Source: Nectonema munidae
Taxonomy: Eukaryota > Nematomorpha > Nectonematoida > Nectonematidae
Assembly (NCBI GenBank): GCA_030549495.1
Contig: JAUIRK010000933.1
Span: 1 to 64,000, forward strand
Reading direction: 5' to 3'
Length of the DNA stretch: 64,000 nucleotides
Shown here: positions 34,721-47,559 of the stretch, one piece after another
How positions within the stretch are numbered: the first letter of the stretch is position 1
Layout: each line of letters starts with the position of its first letter
Notes under the pieces: model-generated
Seen by the model: the letters and a program-made list of their open reading frames with translations, nothing else
Databases searched by the model: none
Told to the model about the DNA's origin: nothing
Made by a program: the position numbers and the translations under genes

Positions 34721-35116
34721 CACTTATTACATATTTTTTAAATAAAATTTCATTAATCCTATTTTATCTCTTTCATTTTTCTCATCTTAATGTCATTATT
34801 TCCTCTGCTTCTTCTTTTTCGTTTTTTCAGTTGTGACACTTTAACTCTTTCATGCCGATAGGTCAGTAATGCATAGTTCCTTCAAGTGCCGAAAAGTCCA
34901 TTTAATTTGATTATCTGATATGCCGAAGCAAAAATATTTCGTTTTATTTAATGAAAGTGATATATCAAAGTTTACACACTACTAATAAACGAAATTTGGG
35001 TACAATAAAAAAAAATGTTTTTTCGTTTTTAAAAAAAATGCCGTACCATATATGGGACGTTCGTACACCCCAAAAAATTTTGTAAAAGCAAAACACGATT
35101 TTATTAAAATATTTTT

Positions 35117-36848
35117 TTAAATTTTAGTATGGTAAGCGATAAAGCATTTCTCATGAACTCCAACATTGCATTTGATGCATTTTGTGGGAGTTTTAGAATG
35201 ACAATGTCGACATTTCAATCTTTTATTGTCTTCAATCGGAGTGACCAAGTGTCCAGTCTTGTCGAATCTTGTGATGTCTGCAGGATTGGGACTTGCGAGA
35301 GCCTTGGATGATTGAGGATAAACTCCATAGGTTTTTAATAAACTTTGGGCCACCATTCTGCGGTAAAAAAGTTGATCTTTTTTTCAGGGTTCGGGGTCAA
35401 CCTGTACACAAGCCAAGCTTGTATGATCAATATATCAAAAAGATGCATTACAATAGGCATATACCATTTTTTTCCTCTTAAACAACTTTTATAAATCATG
35501 AGATTTTGGTCCATTCTGTCTACATGCCCCATCTCTCGATTATAAACATTTAAAAGCTTTGGCTGATTTATTTTTATCCTACTTTTTAATGTACGCGAGT
35601 ATCGTGAAATTTTATTTAGTGGCTCTACCCCATACTTGTTAGATCCACAAATCACAACCCGATTATCAAACCACTCACAAACGTTAAAAGAACAGGAATT
35701 GTATGCCGTAAAACTCCCTCTGGGATCTTTTTAAAATCTTTTTCACTTTTTTTAGGAAAATTGAGCAGCCTGTTCTTTTTTATGGTAGCCGTCATGGTCT
35801 GTTTTTTTTCTTTAATCATTTGAAACAAGTTCAAGGTTGAAAAATAATTATCCATGACATAATGATCTTGTTGTTTTTCTCAACAAAGTTGAGTACTACA
35901 GATTCCCCTAAAGTTAACCCTGTACTTCTTTTTTCCGATTTACCTTGATAAAGATCAAAGTTCACCAAATACCCAGATTGAATGCAATCTGACCATTGCT
36001 TGCACCCAAACCTTTGAGGCTTTCCTTTGATGAACTGTTTCAGATGTTGAAGACCACAATACGGTATCATCGTTTCATCTATAGCATGAAACTCTGCTAC
36101 AGGAGCATTTGAAGAAAAAATTTGGTTTAGTTTGTCAACAAGAGGCCGTATTTTGGTGAACTTATCACTTGAGTCAAGCTGATTGTGGTCTGAAAAATGT
36201 AAGTACTTTTTTATTTCATCAAACCTATCTCTCCTCATTGCCGACGATACAATTTTCACATCACAATCCTCACTCTTGTTCAAATACATGCGATATTTAG
36301 GTAATTTATGGTAGCTCATTAGAGTGAAAACACCAAAAAAAACTTTTAATTCATCATTACTCAAGTTCAAATTAAAGTTGTTTTGCGAATCATAATTGTT
36401 TAACAATCATGTTAATGAGAGTTTCTGTCAAAAATAGATTAAAAACATCCATCAAATTCAAGTTAGCGTTATCATAGTAACTTGGGTGAAGAGCTTCTTT
36501 GAATTCATTTCCATGAAAATTAACACAACCACTGTTCCAATGAAAAGACTTTTTTCTTTTAACTGGTTCGATTTGATTACTAGTTTGTCTATCATCATCA
36601 TTAATATCATCATCATCATCATCATCGTGAATCACACATCTTGAAACCAAAGTTCCTTCAGCCAGCAATTGATTTCCAGTCAAATTGTCTATATCGCCGA
36701 TGTCTTCGTCTCCTGAATCTTCATCTGTAACCACATCGGTACAATTTATGGGCGGTTGAATGAAAATTTGGGAGTCAGTTATCTTTTCTGTATCAATAAA
36801 CTCCAACAAATTATTTAAAGTATCATCCTTAAAAATGTGAGAATGCAC
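35117..36848 (-). pseudogene. piggyBac transposase pseudogene
   Basis: Read on the minus strand, pieces appear in order. An acidic N-terminal region has a D-run encoded by an ATC repeat. DDE_Tnp_1_7-like segments follow with EVKVFFGV-type start, FHAIDETMIPYCG (first Asp), MDNYFSTLNL (second Asp) and GHVDRMDQN (third Asp). A C-terminal zinc tail reads CRHCHSKTPTKCIKCNVGVH. All three catalytic aspartates are visible. The frame is broken about four times (near 36.40, 35.84, 35.65 and 35.35 kb), so no full-length protein is made. Length without breaks would be near the usual 550-600 residues. Confidence 0.85.
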
Positions 36849-37202
36849 AATATATTTTGAAATAAAAGTTTGCTTTCACAAAACAATTATTCAATGATAA
36901 AAAAAAGTAAAATTAAACATCTCATACTTCATACTAAGATTTATTTATCAAAAATATGCAGAATGTAGTAAATAAGTTTTCCTCCAACATTCTTCTCAGG
37001 GTCTCTTTGATATATAAAGCTCAGAATAAAAGTCAAAAGACTATAGAACGCAATAGCGTCCACATTAGAAACTCTTGGTAATTCAATATCCACATCCCAA
37101 TTCGAGAATGTGAAATAAATAAAACCCGAATTCTCCAACATTAAAACTCAATTTTTTATTCAAAATAATAAAAAATTCAAAGTATCAATGTAACATTTAG
37201 AG

Positions 37203-38072
37203 CTCAGCTAAAAAGTCCAACGGGCCCGGCCTTTTTGTTTTCACAAATACTCTTTTGTTTATGATAATTTTTATATTTTGTACATTTAGCTTATCTATAA
37301 CCTTTAAATTAATGATTTCTTGTGCATATATGTAACTATAAATATTTTTTATATTGCCCGAAATATTAAAGTTCAGCAATTTACTACAAAAAAGCGTGCG
37401 TCTTTTCACCCAAAAACACATTCAAAAAACAACATCATATGTAGCAACAGAAACTAAAATCAAATAATCAGTGAAATACAACAAAAAATTACAATTAATC
37501 AATTGAGTTTAAAAGTAAAGGATATTAAAAGTTAGTAAAGCCTAAAGCAAGAGTTAGTACATTACATACTAAAATATTATGTTCATGATAAAATATATAT
37601 AAAAAAGAAAAAAAAACAATTGAATAAAACTACTTTAAACTACAAATAAAACTAGTTTTTAAGTGTTTTTTGAATGTATTTTTGGGTGAAAAGAAGCGCC
37701 TCAAAAAAAGGTTTTCTCTATTTGTTTGAAGCTTTTTCAAAGTTCAATAGTAATGAACAAAAACTTACTATTGTTTAATTGTAAAAATTTTTTTTTTACT
37801 ACATTTCATACAAATAATATGTTTTTGTGAGTGCTCACTGCTTATTGGATCTATTAGACCCATGTTTACCTACAACGTAATGCTAAAAGTTTTTAGGTCG
37901 TTGCCGAAAAAAAAATAACTTTGACAAAAATATTTTTTGAATGATTTAAATTCAAGTAGAATGAGGAGGCATTTTAAAAGTTTCAAAACTATATATATCA
38001 TTTATGACAAAAAATCTTCATTTTTAAAGTTTCTCGGGTGTGATAGACCCATGTTTGCCTGATGAGGGTTAA
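37203..38072. mobile_element. Non-autonomous piggyBac-like repeat, copy 1, nested
   Basis: Right end reads CATGTTTGCCTGATGAGGG then TTAA (38069-38072). The body matches, in inverted orientation, the copy at 53591-54440, including AACATGGGTCTAATAGACCC-type and AAAACTTTTAGCATTACGTT-type segments. The left end is missing its CCCTCATG terminus, so the copy is truncated. It lies inside the larger piggyBac element. Confidence 0.75.
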
Positions 38073-39454
38073 AATGAATAATTTACTACAAGTTAAACCA
38101 GACTCTTCCTAATATTTACAAAAATATGTCAGGTATTAATATTTAAGTCTTTGAATAGACGCTGTTATTCATAAGAAGGAGAAGGAAAAAGTTTATTTTT
38201 CATACTTTTTTAAATAATAGTTTAATAATTGGAAAATGCAATTATTCTGACCTATTAACTAAGTTGATAACTTTTTTATTAACTGCTTGGTACAATAAGA
38301 ATTAGATTTTTAGTCCAAAGCAGAAGAATCATATCCAAATTTATTATAAAAAGCAGATGAACTGAATTTTTCTGTCTATAACTTCATTTAGATTTTAAAA
38401 ATGTTTATGTATTTCGTTATAAGAAAAATAATATCAATTTTTGAAAATAAAATCTGAAAATTTTCCAAATTTGTTCCAAAATTCATCAATATTTTGTAAA
38501 AAAATATTCTCAAAAACAGAGGTTGTATAAAAAAAAATTTTATTGTTTAAAATTTTGCATTAAATTTGGATAAAAAAACATAAATTAACAAAATTGATTT
38601 TGAGCAAAAAAAATCAGTCCTAACGGGTCATATCTGGTACCCAATATTCAAAGTTATTTGAAAAAAGCATGTTTCATGAAAAAAAAGTATTAGCTTGCTA
38701 ACGATGTTATTGAAAGTACGTCGAATATATTACACATAAGTTTTACGTCATATATAAAGTAAATAATGAGAAAACTTACCATAATTAAAAGAAACACACA
38801 CGTAAAAAGAAAATGACAGCAAGAACGATCTGGTAAGTTGTGATGTGACGTCAAAATCTTGAATTGCAGCCAGAATATTGATTATCCTATTCGTAACATG
38901 CATGCATCAACTCGATGTGAAATGTGGTATTTGTTTACGTTTTTGTAAATAACTAAATTTGACCCGCTCGGCACTTACAGTAAAATTTTTGGGGTGACAT
39001 ATATGGCCCTTTCGGCATACAAAGAACTTTATTTACGACCCATATGTGGGACTTTCGGCACAAAAGAGTTAACGACGCTAAGCACAAATTTTTTGGTAAA
39101 GCCGTACGCCAGCTTTCAGATCTTATTTAGATCTACAAGTTGTGTCAAAACCAACCAACTAACCAAATTGCTATATAGAAAAAAAATATTTTATTATATC
39201 CTATTTAATTAATATTGTTTAAATTATAATAATTACTTAAAATATAAAAATTATTTGATTATTTTATAATAGTAAGTTTCAAAATAATTTTTTAATTTAA
39301 ATAATTACTAATATGTGTGGCAGGCAAAGATAATGGGAGATATAAAAATATATAAGAATACTCTATTGCTAGCATATGTGGAGTAGGTGAGTATGTAAGA
39401 GGTGAAAGGATTTTTTAATGTGGGTTGCGGTGATCGTGTCGTAGCTGGGAGCTG

Positions 39455-39686
39455 CGCCAGCAGGCTCTCATTACGACAACGTACTTGTATGTATCTTACG
39501 CTCATACTGCACTATCGAAAGTCAAGGCTATCTCTCCTCTCATTAATAATAGCCTAACGTTGCCATTAGTACTGTACTTACTTGAAGGCCAGGATACACT
39601 ATAAATACTCACTCATGTTTCACTTAAGCTATCACTTCTTTCTTTGCTTTCTAATAAACTTCACCTACACTTGTCTCTTTATTGTC
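39455..39686 (+). repeat. 5' LTR of the Ty3-type element
   Basis: 232 bp from CGCCAGCAGGCTCTCATTAC to CTTTATTGTC. It contains CACTATAAATACTC (TATA box) and CTAATAAACTTC (AATAAA poly-A signal). A GCTG 4-mer lies just before it and again just after the 3' LTR, a possible target duplication. The ends are not TG...CA. Confidence 0.85.
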
Positions 39687-42600
39687 GTGGTGACAGCGGT
39701 GGGATAAAAAGGAAAGATGAGTTTCAGACCTACAAAGCAATGGCTGCTTGGTGAAAAAGAGACGCTTTCTTCTTTTTCAAACTGGCATTCCAATATGATG
39801 TTTCACCTTTCATTATGCCCAGAGTTTGCGATCTTTTTAGAGTCATCATGGGAACCTAAATCAGTGAAAAATTATGGGTTTAAAGATGACGAAACTTCTG
39901 AGCATGAAATTTCAAGTCTTCAAAAGACCATCACTTTGGAACGAATGCTAAGCTTAATCGCTACTTTTTCCCCACCTTTATTAAGAAACGATATTCTCAA
40001 AAGCAGTACTAGCTTAAATTGTATATGGAAGAGAATAAGAAAATACTATTGTCTCTCTCAAAATGAGGTTAACTTTCTTAATATATGTAATTTTTCTTTA
40101 GAACCCGATGAACGCTATGAGGCATTTTATCAACGTATATTGGCTCATATTGAAGATAACTTGTTAACCGTTGAATCGGGGTTAATTCATGATGGGAAGG
40201 TTTCTCAATTTGATGAAAACATTTCTCCAACTACTGAAAGACTTGCTGTTTTCTTATGGTTGAAGATGATTGATCAAAGGTTACCTTCCCTTGTTGCTCG
40301 GGTATATGCTCATGAGCTTCAAACACATACTCTTAAAGACATTCAGCCATTAATTGTAAATTCTTTGGAGACTTTATTAAAAGATTTGGACACTCAGGAA
40401 GTTGCAAACGTAAGTTTTTCAAAAACGTTGAAAAACCAGCCAAGATTGAGCAATAATTCAAAAATATCTGCTTCATTTGATAGAGATAATAGAAGCAAAA
40501 AGATATGTTTTTTTTGTAAAGATAATGGTCGTAGATTTTTGGGACACGATTACCGAAGTTGTTGGTACAGGCCCAATACAAGTACAAATCAGACTTCAAA
40601 TGCTCTACAAATTTCGACTCGCATGCCTGAATTAGAAGACAAGTTTTATGAAAATGGAGTTTTCCTTGGCAAAGTGGACTGCGAAACTTCTCCATATCTT
40701 GATGGATACTGTCAACATGTTCCTTTTCGTTTAATAATTGACACTGGGGCAACATCATCAATAATTTCATCTTCCTTTGTTCACAAACTGAATATGTTAC
40801 CGCTTCGTACTGGACATACAGCTAGATCTGCCGATAAATCAGTCCTTCCTATTTGTGACTTGAACATAAAGAATATTGACGTTTCAATTAAAGGGCTTGT
40901 GATGGAAAAGATGGACTATGACATTTTAGGTGGTATTCCTTTCTGCAGAGCAAATGATATAAAAGTTTACATCAAAGATCAACTTATTAGTTTTCGTGGC
41001 AGATTGTTTCAATCATCTGTTTTTCAAAAATCCCATATGGTTAGAACAAAAAAAAACAAGTGTTACTGCCAGGAGACCATATTTTAATCAAAGATAAATC
41101 CTTAAAAAAATTCGATGGAGAAATTGCAGTAGAACCAAGTAAAGAAGTAGAGGATTCTGGATTTGATCCATATTTCACAAAAGTTATCGATGACTCTTTT
41201 AAAATGTCTAACTTCAAGGAAGTGCCTATCACATTTAACAAAAATCAACACGTTGCCATGATCTACCAAACCTACAATCCTGAAGTTTCAAGTGCTTTAA
41301 CTACCGAAGCAGGTATCTCTTCAAAAGTTTCAATTGACCCTGATAGAATACTCTCGAACAAACAAAAACAAGCGTTTAAAATGCTACATCTAAAGTTCGA
41401 TAAAGTCTTTTCCCCTGAATTCAAAGTTTACAATGGTAAGAGTGGAAAAATTTACGCAAGGGTTTTGTTCGGCCCAGTAAAACCAAGATGTGAAAAAGGA
41501 AAACTTCCTCATTATAATCACTCTACTCTTCAACTACTTCAAAAGGAAGCGGACAAACTGGAAGATCTTGGCGTGTTAGCGAAACCAGAAGACTTGGGGA
41601 TAACAGTAAAATTTGTATCACCTAGCTTCCTTATAAAAAAAAAGATGGATCAATGAGGTTTGTAACTGCTTTCAATAATTTAAGTCCATACACTACACTT
41701 TTACCAACGTGCTCAATATCATGTGATGACATCCTTAGAAAAATATCTTCTTTTAAGTTCATAATAAAGTCTGATTTAACTAAAAGTTTTTTTCAGATTC
41801 CATTGGCAAGATCCTCAATGCCATATCTTGCGACAGTAACTCCATTTAAAGGCATCCGAGTATATACTCGTTCAGCAATGGGTATGCCTGGTTCTTCCGA
41901 ATTTCTTCAAGAACTAATAAGTAGAGTTTTTGGCGATTTTCTTCAAGAAGGTTTCTTATCTATTATTGCCGACGATCTTTTTATAGGTGCCAATACGATT
42001 GAAGAGCTTCACCAAAATTGGTCAAAAGTTTTAAAAAGACTTTCAGAAAATGATTTGAGTCTCTCGGCTTCAAAAACTATAATTTCTCCAAAAACAGAAG
42101 TAATTTTGGGTTGGAAATGGACAAAAGGTACAATCACGCCTTCTAACCATAAAGTCTCCTCTTTAGCAAGCATTGAAAAACCATTCACTTGCTCATCCAT
42201 GCGCTCCTTTTTAGGAGCATACAGAGCTATATCCAGATGCATTCCAAGGTATTCCACATTTCTATCTCCTTTGGAATCAGCGATCAAAGGATTGGATGGA
42301 AAGCAAAAAATTGTTTGGGATGAAGATTTACAAATTTCATTCAAGACTGCACAAAATTTATTAAAATCAGCAGAAGTTCTAACACTCCCTAGAAAATCGG
42401 ACAGGCTTACAATTACAGTGGATGCGTCTCCAATGAATAGAGGACTTGGAGCAACTCTTCTTATTGATAGAAATGGTGATCAAAAACTAGCTGAGTTCTT
42501 CAGTTTCAAATTAAAAGATCATCAATTAAAATGGTTTCCATGCGAGCTCGAAGCCTTAGCAATATCCACCGCAATAAAGCATTTTTCTCCAATTATAAAA

Positions 42601-44284
42601 GACTCTATTTTTACGACAAAAGTTTTAACCGACTCAAAACCGTGTGTTGATGCTTATCAAAGATTAGTAAAAGGACATTTTTCTTCTTCAGCAAGAGTTT
42701 CTTCATTTTTATCTACACTTAGCGGTGCTAATATTGAAATATATCACATAAAAGGTTCAGAAAATATGGCAAGCGACTTCTCTTCTCGTAACCCTAACTC
42801 TTGTTATGAGAAAAACTGCCAAATCTGCAACTTTGTTCAAGATTCCATATCTTCAATTGTCAATACAATAAAAATTGATGATGTCCTTCAAGGGAGAATG
42901 AAAATGCCATTTACGAACAAACTCACGTGGTCTGCTTTACAAAAAAGGTGTTATATTTTAAGAAAAGTTTTTGCACACTTAAAGAATGGAACAAGCCCAT
43001 CAAAAAAGGAGAAGTGCACTAGAGTTAAGAGATTACTCGGTATAGCTACAATAGATAGAAATGGTATCATAGTTACTAAAGGCGATGCAGCAAAACAACT
43101 CATCATAATTCCAGATACTTTCCTTCCAGGTATTCTTCATTCTCTACACCTTCAGTTTAACCATCCTGCGAAAACACAGTTGAAGCGTCTTTTTGATCGT
43201 TTTTTTTATGGCTTATACAGTGAGAAACTAATCAATAGTATTGATGAAGCATGCAGTATTTGTCTTTCTATTAAGTACATGCCAAAAAATCTCTTGGAGC
43301 AAGCCCCTGCCTTAAGAGGATCAAAGCCTGGACAAGTATTTTATGCAGATGTTATCAGAAGAAATGATCAAAAAATTTTCGTTTTGAGAGAAACATTTTC
43401 CAGTTTTACAACAGCTTCTCTCCTTGAAAGTGAGAAAATAGAAGACATTAGAACAGCAATTATACTCAACTCTTCTTTTATTAGGTGTGATAATTGCAAA
43501 ATACGAACTGATGCAAGTACTTCTTTTCAAAGCCTTCAAAAAGACCCCTTGCTAAAAGAATTGGGGATTGAAGTTGAAATTGGTCACATAAAAAACAAGA
43601 ACTCAAACTGCTTTGTAGACAAAGCTATTCAAGAACTAGAAACAAGCATTTTAAAGATGTTTCCTGAAAAAGTTAAAATAACCAATGTGGATTTACAGCT
43701 AGCAATCAGGAGCATCAATCTTCTTATACGGAGGCAAAACCTATCTGCAAAAGAAATCCTTTTTAGAAGAAATCACTTTACAGACGAGCAAATTCATTTC
43801 AACGATAAATTTTTCTTTGAAGAGCAGCAGAACTTAGCTAACAAGACCAGATCTTCAAAGTGTTCAAAATTTTCAAAGGAAGATTCCAAAATTCATAATT
43901 TTGAAATTGGAGATTTAGTATACCTAAAAGAAGAAAAAAGTAAGATCAAGATAAGTTCAAGGATTTAGTTGAAGATGACGATACAGAAGATGAAAATACG
44001 AAAGAGGTACCTTTGGAGACAAGCAAAGAAGACTTTGACTTGAACGACGGCGGTCAACAATATAACCATTCAGAATTACCGGAAAGGCATCCAAAGTCGT
44101 TTGAAGATATGATGGATGGTAGGAGACATTCCGATAATTCTATCCAAAAAAGCAAAAGTCAGACAGACTCAAAGGGAGATGAGAAAGAAAGAGATGACTC
44201 TTTACAAAAGAATAACTCCAGAAGCCAACGATGTAGAAATCCCCCTAAATGGCTACAAGATTACGAAAGAGAGTAAAAGGGAAG

Positions 44285-44516
44285 CGCCAGCAGGCTCTCA
44301 TTACGACAACGTACTTGTGTGTATCTTACGCTCATACTGCACTAACGAAAGTCAAGGCTATCTCTCCTCTCAATAATAATAGCCTAACGTTGCCATTAGT
44401 ACTGTACTTACTTGAAGGCCAGGATACACTATAAATACTCACTCATGTTTCACTTAAGCTATCACTTCTCTCTTTGCTTTCTAATAAACTTCACCTATAC
44501 TTGTCTCTTTATTGTC
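44285..44516 (+). repeat. 3' LTR of the Ty3-type element
   Basis: Same length as the 5' LTR, with five single-base differences. TATA box and AATAAA are both kept. GCTG follows at 44517. Confidence 0.85.
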
Positions 44517-45192
44517 GCTGAGTTGGGTCTGAGTGAGTTTATCGTAGGAGAAAAATAGGTGGGGCTTAGCGATGATGTTAGTCTTTGCGAGAATAAGGGT
44601 TGGGCGGCATGGTATGGGTCGTCGGTGTGAGGATTGTGGGCGGGAAAAATAGAGAAGAGAAAAGGCGGATTTATGATGAATATGTTCGTGTCTGTGTGGG
44701 GAAGAAGTTGATGGAGATTCGCTTAATGTTTTTTAATTTCGTCGGTGTGTTGATTATGGGCCAGGGGTTTGACGATGAATTGGAAGTGAAATTGATACAA
44801 GCATCTCGTTTTGCTTTTTTGAGGGAGCGAAGGTAGAGACTTTCGTAGAGACTTGAGTATAGAGAAATGTTAGATGAAGAGGGATCATTTCTTAAATTTT
44901 TTAGAGAGTGACGGAAGTTTTTCTTTTGTTGTTTTAAAGCTGTGGTTCAGAAGTATGCATGTTTTCTTCTCGGAAAAGGATTACAAGGTGTGGATAACTT
45001 GGTGGGAGATGGAAGTGTGTTGTTGATTTTGAGAGCAGCAGCGTCTATCTCGGTTGTTGTGGAAAGCATGGGTATGGATTCTGGTAGCTGGGTTGCAAGT
45101 GTTTACAAAAATATCCATCAGGGAGTGTGCTTAGTATATGTTGTTATGGCGCGCGTGTGAAAAATTGGGGTGAAAACAATCTGGAAAGTGAT

Positions 45193-45853
45193 CTAATGGT
45201 GATCAGATGCGGATGGTTGGTCGGAGATGGCCCAGTTAAAAATGATATTGTGTGTGTTTGGTGACGCTAAAGTGATATCGATGTGAGAGGAAATTATGTT
45301 GTTCTGAACGATTTTGAAGAAGGTAGGTTTTTTTGTGCCGTAGCATTTTTGTAAGTTATATTGTGTGATAAAAGATAGAGATTCAACGTCGCACATGTTT
45401 TCTTTATGACCCCAAAGAAATGATCGGGCGTTACAGTCCGTTGAGATTATTAAATTATATGAATTGAATAGTGATGCGATCTGCGTCTTAGCTTGGTTTA
45501 GAGAATGTGTGAAATCGGTTGTGAATGCTTACGAAATGGAAGGGGGAGTAGTAGGAGCAGAATAGGAGAGATGCGTTTTGAGAGAAAATTATTGTGAATA
45601 CGTAATCTTGTGACGAGAATTGAGAGAGAAAATAGAAATTTAGTGTGGAACTTATTAGAAGGCATGCGGGGTAATGAGTTACAGGTGAGGTGTAGAGAGA
45701 GGTGTATTCATTTGTATGAGGTGGAGGAGAGAGTTTTGAAGTGTAGGGTTCATTTAGAGAGAAAACATCGTAGGATGAAGAGAAGAGAATGTTGAGAAGA
45801 TTTGACCAGCTATGGGAGGAGTGGTTCAGATTAATGTGAAGAAAATTTAACAT
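45193..45853 (-). pseudogene. LINE ORF2 endonuclease fragment
   Basis: The minus strand reads FLHINLNHSSHSWSNLL and DVFSLNEPYTSK (catalytic E in the xNEPY/xQEPW motif of R1/I-type endonucleases), then after a break HIDITLASPN and an SDQPSASDHH end with the DH pair. The GDFN middle is not clear. At least one frameshift lies between 45.40 and 45.49 kb. Confidence 0.6.
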
Positions 45854-45981
45854 ATGTAGTTTTTGATGGTATTTGCGTGTGCCTCGTTGAGGTTTTTAAG
45901 GTGTTGAATGCGAAAAGGGCATATATCAGATGTGGAGGGATGATTCTGATGGCAGTTTGAGCATGATATTTTAAAGGGATC

Positions 45982-46927
45982 CTAGTTGAAAATGCATGTG
46001 GAGATTGAGTGACCCCTGTTGCCGCAGTGTGGAGATGAGGATTTACATTTTGATGATGTGTGGTGGAATTTTAGACAGTTGTCGCATTGTGTAAGACGTG
46101 ATTTGAATATTTTGGACTGAAGAATTGTGTGGTTTAGAATGATTTTAGGATTTTCGCAAAGATGCTTGAAAAGTGTGTTGGTGGATGTTTGAAATGATAT
46201 AGTGTAGGAATACAAGCCCTTTTTGTCTAATGGTTTAATTGACGTTAGTGAGCCTAAGTCTTTAAGGAAGCAGTTCTCATGTAGGAATTGGGTAGCGATA
46301 TTATCAATAGGGATGTCAATGGGGATGCCCGAAAGGACTAGACGTGGAATACTAGGTGGGATGTCGTGTGCGGTGATGCCATTGTTCGCTAGTGATTTTA
46401 TGGCCATTTCTTTTTGTGTATTGTTTTCGAATTAAAATAGGAGGGTTCCTGAAGATGAGCTGCGCGTGTTTTTAATGTTTATAGGATGTTTGTGGGTTTC
46501 CATATTTTTTATTATGTTTTTTTTGAAGTTAGCTTTATCGGTTCTATTTTCGGGTGGATCTAGTGGTGTGAGCATAATTGATAGATCTGGATTGAGAGTT
46601 TTCTTAGGTTTAGAGATTGTGTGTAATGTAGGTGGTGCGCTCGCTATTCGATTGGGTTGTGTGAGAGAGGGTTGAGTGCTGTTAGTGGAGGCTTGAGAGT
46701 ACGTTTTAGTAGGTGTAGGGTGAGCGATTTGAGAGAGTTGAATTGGTGAGACATTCAATCTTGTTTGAATGTGTGAGTAGAACATCAGATTTTAATATGT
46801 GAAAGTTTATGAGGTGTTCAGCGGGGAGTGTAGTCTTGGAAATAAATTGGTCGAAGAGATCGGAGATGATTTGAGATGTGGGGGTTGTAGGGGAATCGTT
46901 CCTTGGGCGTTTTGTTTGAGAAGACAT
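45982..46927 (-). pseudogene. LINE ORF1 pseudogene with CCHC knuckles
   Basis: Minus-strand pieces begin MSSQTKRPRNDSP, pass through an S/T/P-rich middle, and end with a conserved block (PRLVLSGIPIDIPIDNIATQ) and two knuckle-like motifs, CDNCLKFHHTSSKC and CGNRGHSISTC. The second has lost part of the CxxC spacing. This layout is that of I/R1/Jockey-type ORF1 (Gag-like) proteins. Frame changes lie near 46.42 kb and 46.75 kb. Confidence 0.65.
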
Positions 46928-47559
46928 GGATGGAATGATGTGAGACTGGTTGTTGTGGAGGTTAGTAAGCGATTAAGTGGTGGAAATGTAAAATGTGAGG
47001 TGGGGAAATAATATAGAGTGCAGTTAAAAGTTATTTAAAAAAATAATAATAATAATAATAATAATAATTAAAATGATAAAAAGAGACTTGCAACAGAGAA
47101 AGTAGACTTTAGGAGAAAGAACAATGAGGAAAAGGTGAGGATTTGTAATCATGCATGGGTATGAGATCATTGAAAGAAAGACACAGCTCCATTTTTTGAT
47201 TAGTTGGACTCGATAGGTCACTTAAAACTCATAGATGTGGATAAAATTTAATGTGGAAGTTGAATAAAATTAAAACAAGAAAAAAACAAATTTAATAATA
47301 TTATTATTAGAAAAATATTTTCAAAGGAATTGTAATTAAACAAATTGATATGTAATGAAACTTACATATAGCTGGCTCATATCAATGCCTTTGTTACATA
47401 AAACAACTAGAATTTGTTAAAAATTTAATAGTCTATTCATAAATTTTTTGACAGTATTCAATTAGTACGTTGAACACTCATGACTTATATAAAGATTTTT
47501 TCGAAAGATATTTTTAGCTCCATTTTTTTCCACGGAAACTTCCATAACCTCTCATAATC

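Larger units (their letters stand above)
34841..39072 (-). mobile_element. piggyBac element, 4.2 kb, with TTAA duplications
   Basis: Left end is TTAA (34841-34844) followed by CTCTTTCATGCCGATAGG. Right end, read inward, is TTAA (39069-39072 on the plus strand) followed by CTCTTTTGTGCCGAAAGT. Both ends carry further TGCCGA/TCGGCA copies inward. A TTAA target duplication plus matching ends is the piggyBac hallmark. Inside are a minus-strand transposase pseudogene and, at 37.2-38.07 kb, a smaller piggyBac-like repeat. Confidence 0.85.
39455..44516 (+). mobile_element. Ty3/gypsy-type LTR retrotransposon, young
   Basis: Two 232-bp LTRs flank a 4.6-kb body. After the left LTR comes GTGGTGACAGCGGTGGG, a likely primer-binding site. 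Parts in order: gag (39.7-40.5 kb) with an unusual knuckle C-x2-C-x9-H-x4-C; aspartic protease with LIIDTGATSS (40.7 kb); reverse transcriptase (41.65-42.1 kb) with SAMGMPGSSEF and IIADDLFIG; RNase H (42.4-42.8 kb) with TVDASP, ELEALAIS, LTDSKP and ASDFSSRNP; integrase (43.1-43.9 kb) with an H-H-C-C zinc part and D-D-E core. PR-RT-RH-IN order is Ty3/gypsy. The LTRs differ at 5 positions (about 2%), so it is recent. It looks nearly whole, with about two or three breaks in frame, some of which could be family-typical frameshifting. Confidence 0.85.
44521..47030 (-). mobile_element. R1/I-like LINE, 5' part, cut by the LTR element
   Basis: On the minus strand, running from about 47.0 kb leftward: an ORF1 region, then an endonuclease region, then decayed ORF2 sequence up to the Ty3-type LTR at 44516. 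No reverse transcriptase is found on this side. An (AAT)n microsatellite sits at 47041-47070, upstream of ORF1. The plus-strand base bias (G/T-rich) reflects C/A-rich coding on the other strand. Several frameshifts make it dead. Confidence 0.65.

Noticed and set aside
39100-39454. Left flank of the LTR element as the certain remainder of the split LINE
   Set aside because: The minus-strand frame here is suggestive, but no LINE motif is present to prove it.
44600-45160. Plus-strand open frames (44600-44836, 44942-45160)
   Set aside because: They are shadows of the minus-strand LINE, with G/T-rich low-complexity products.
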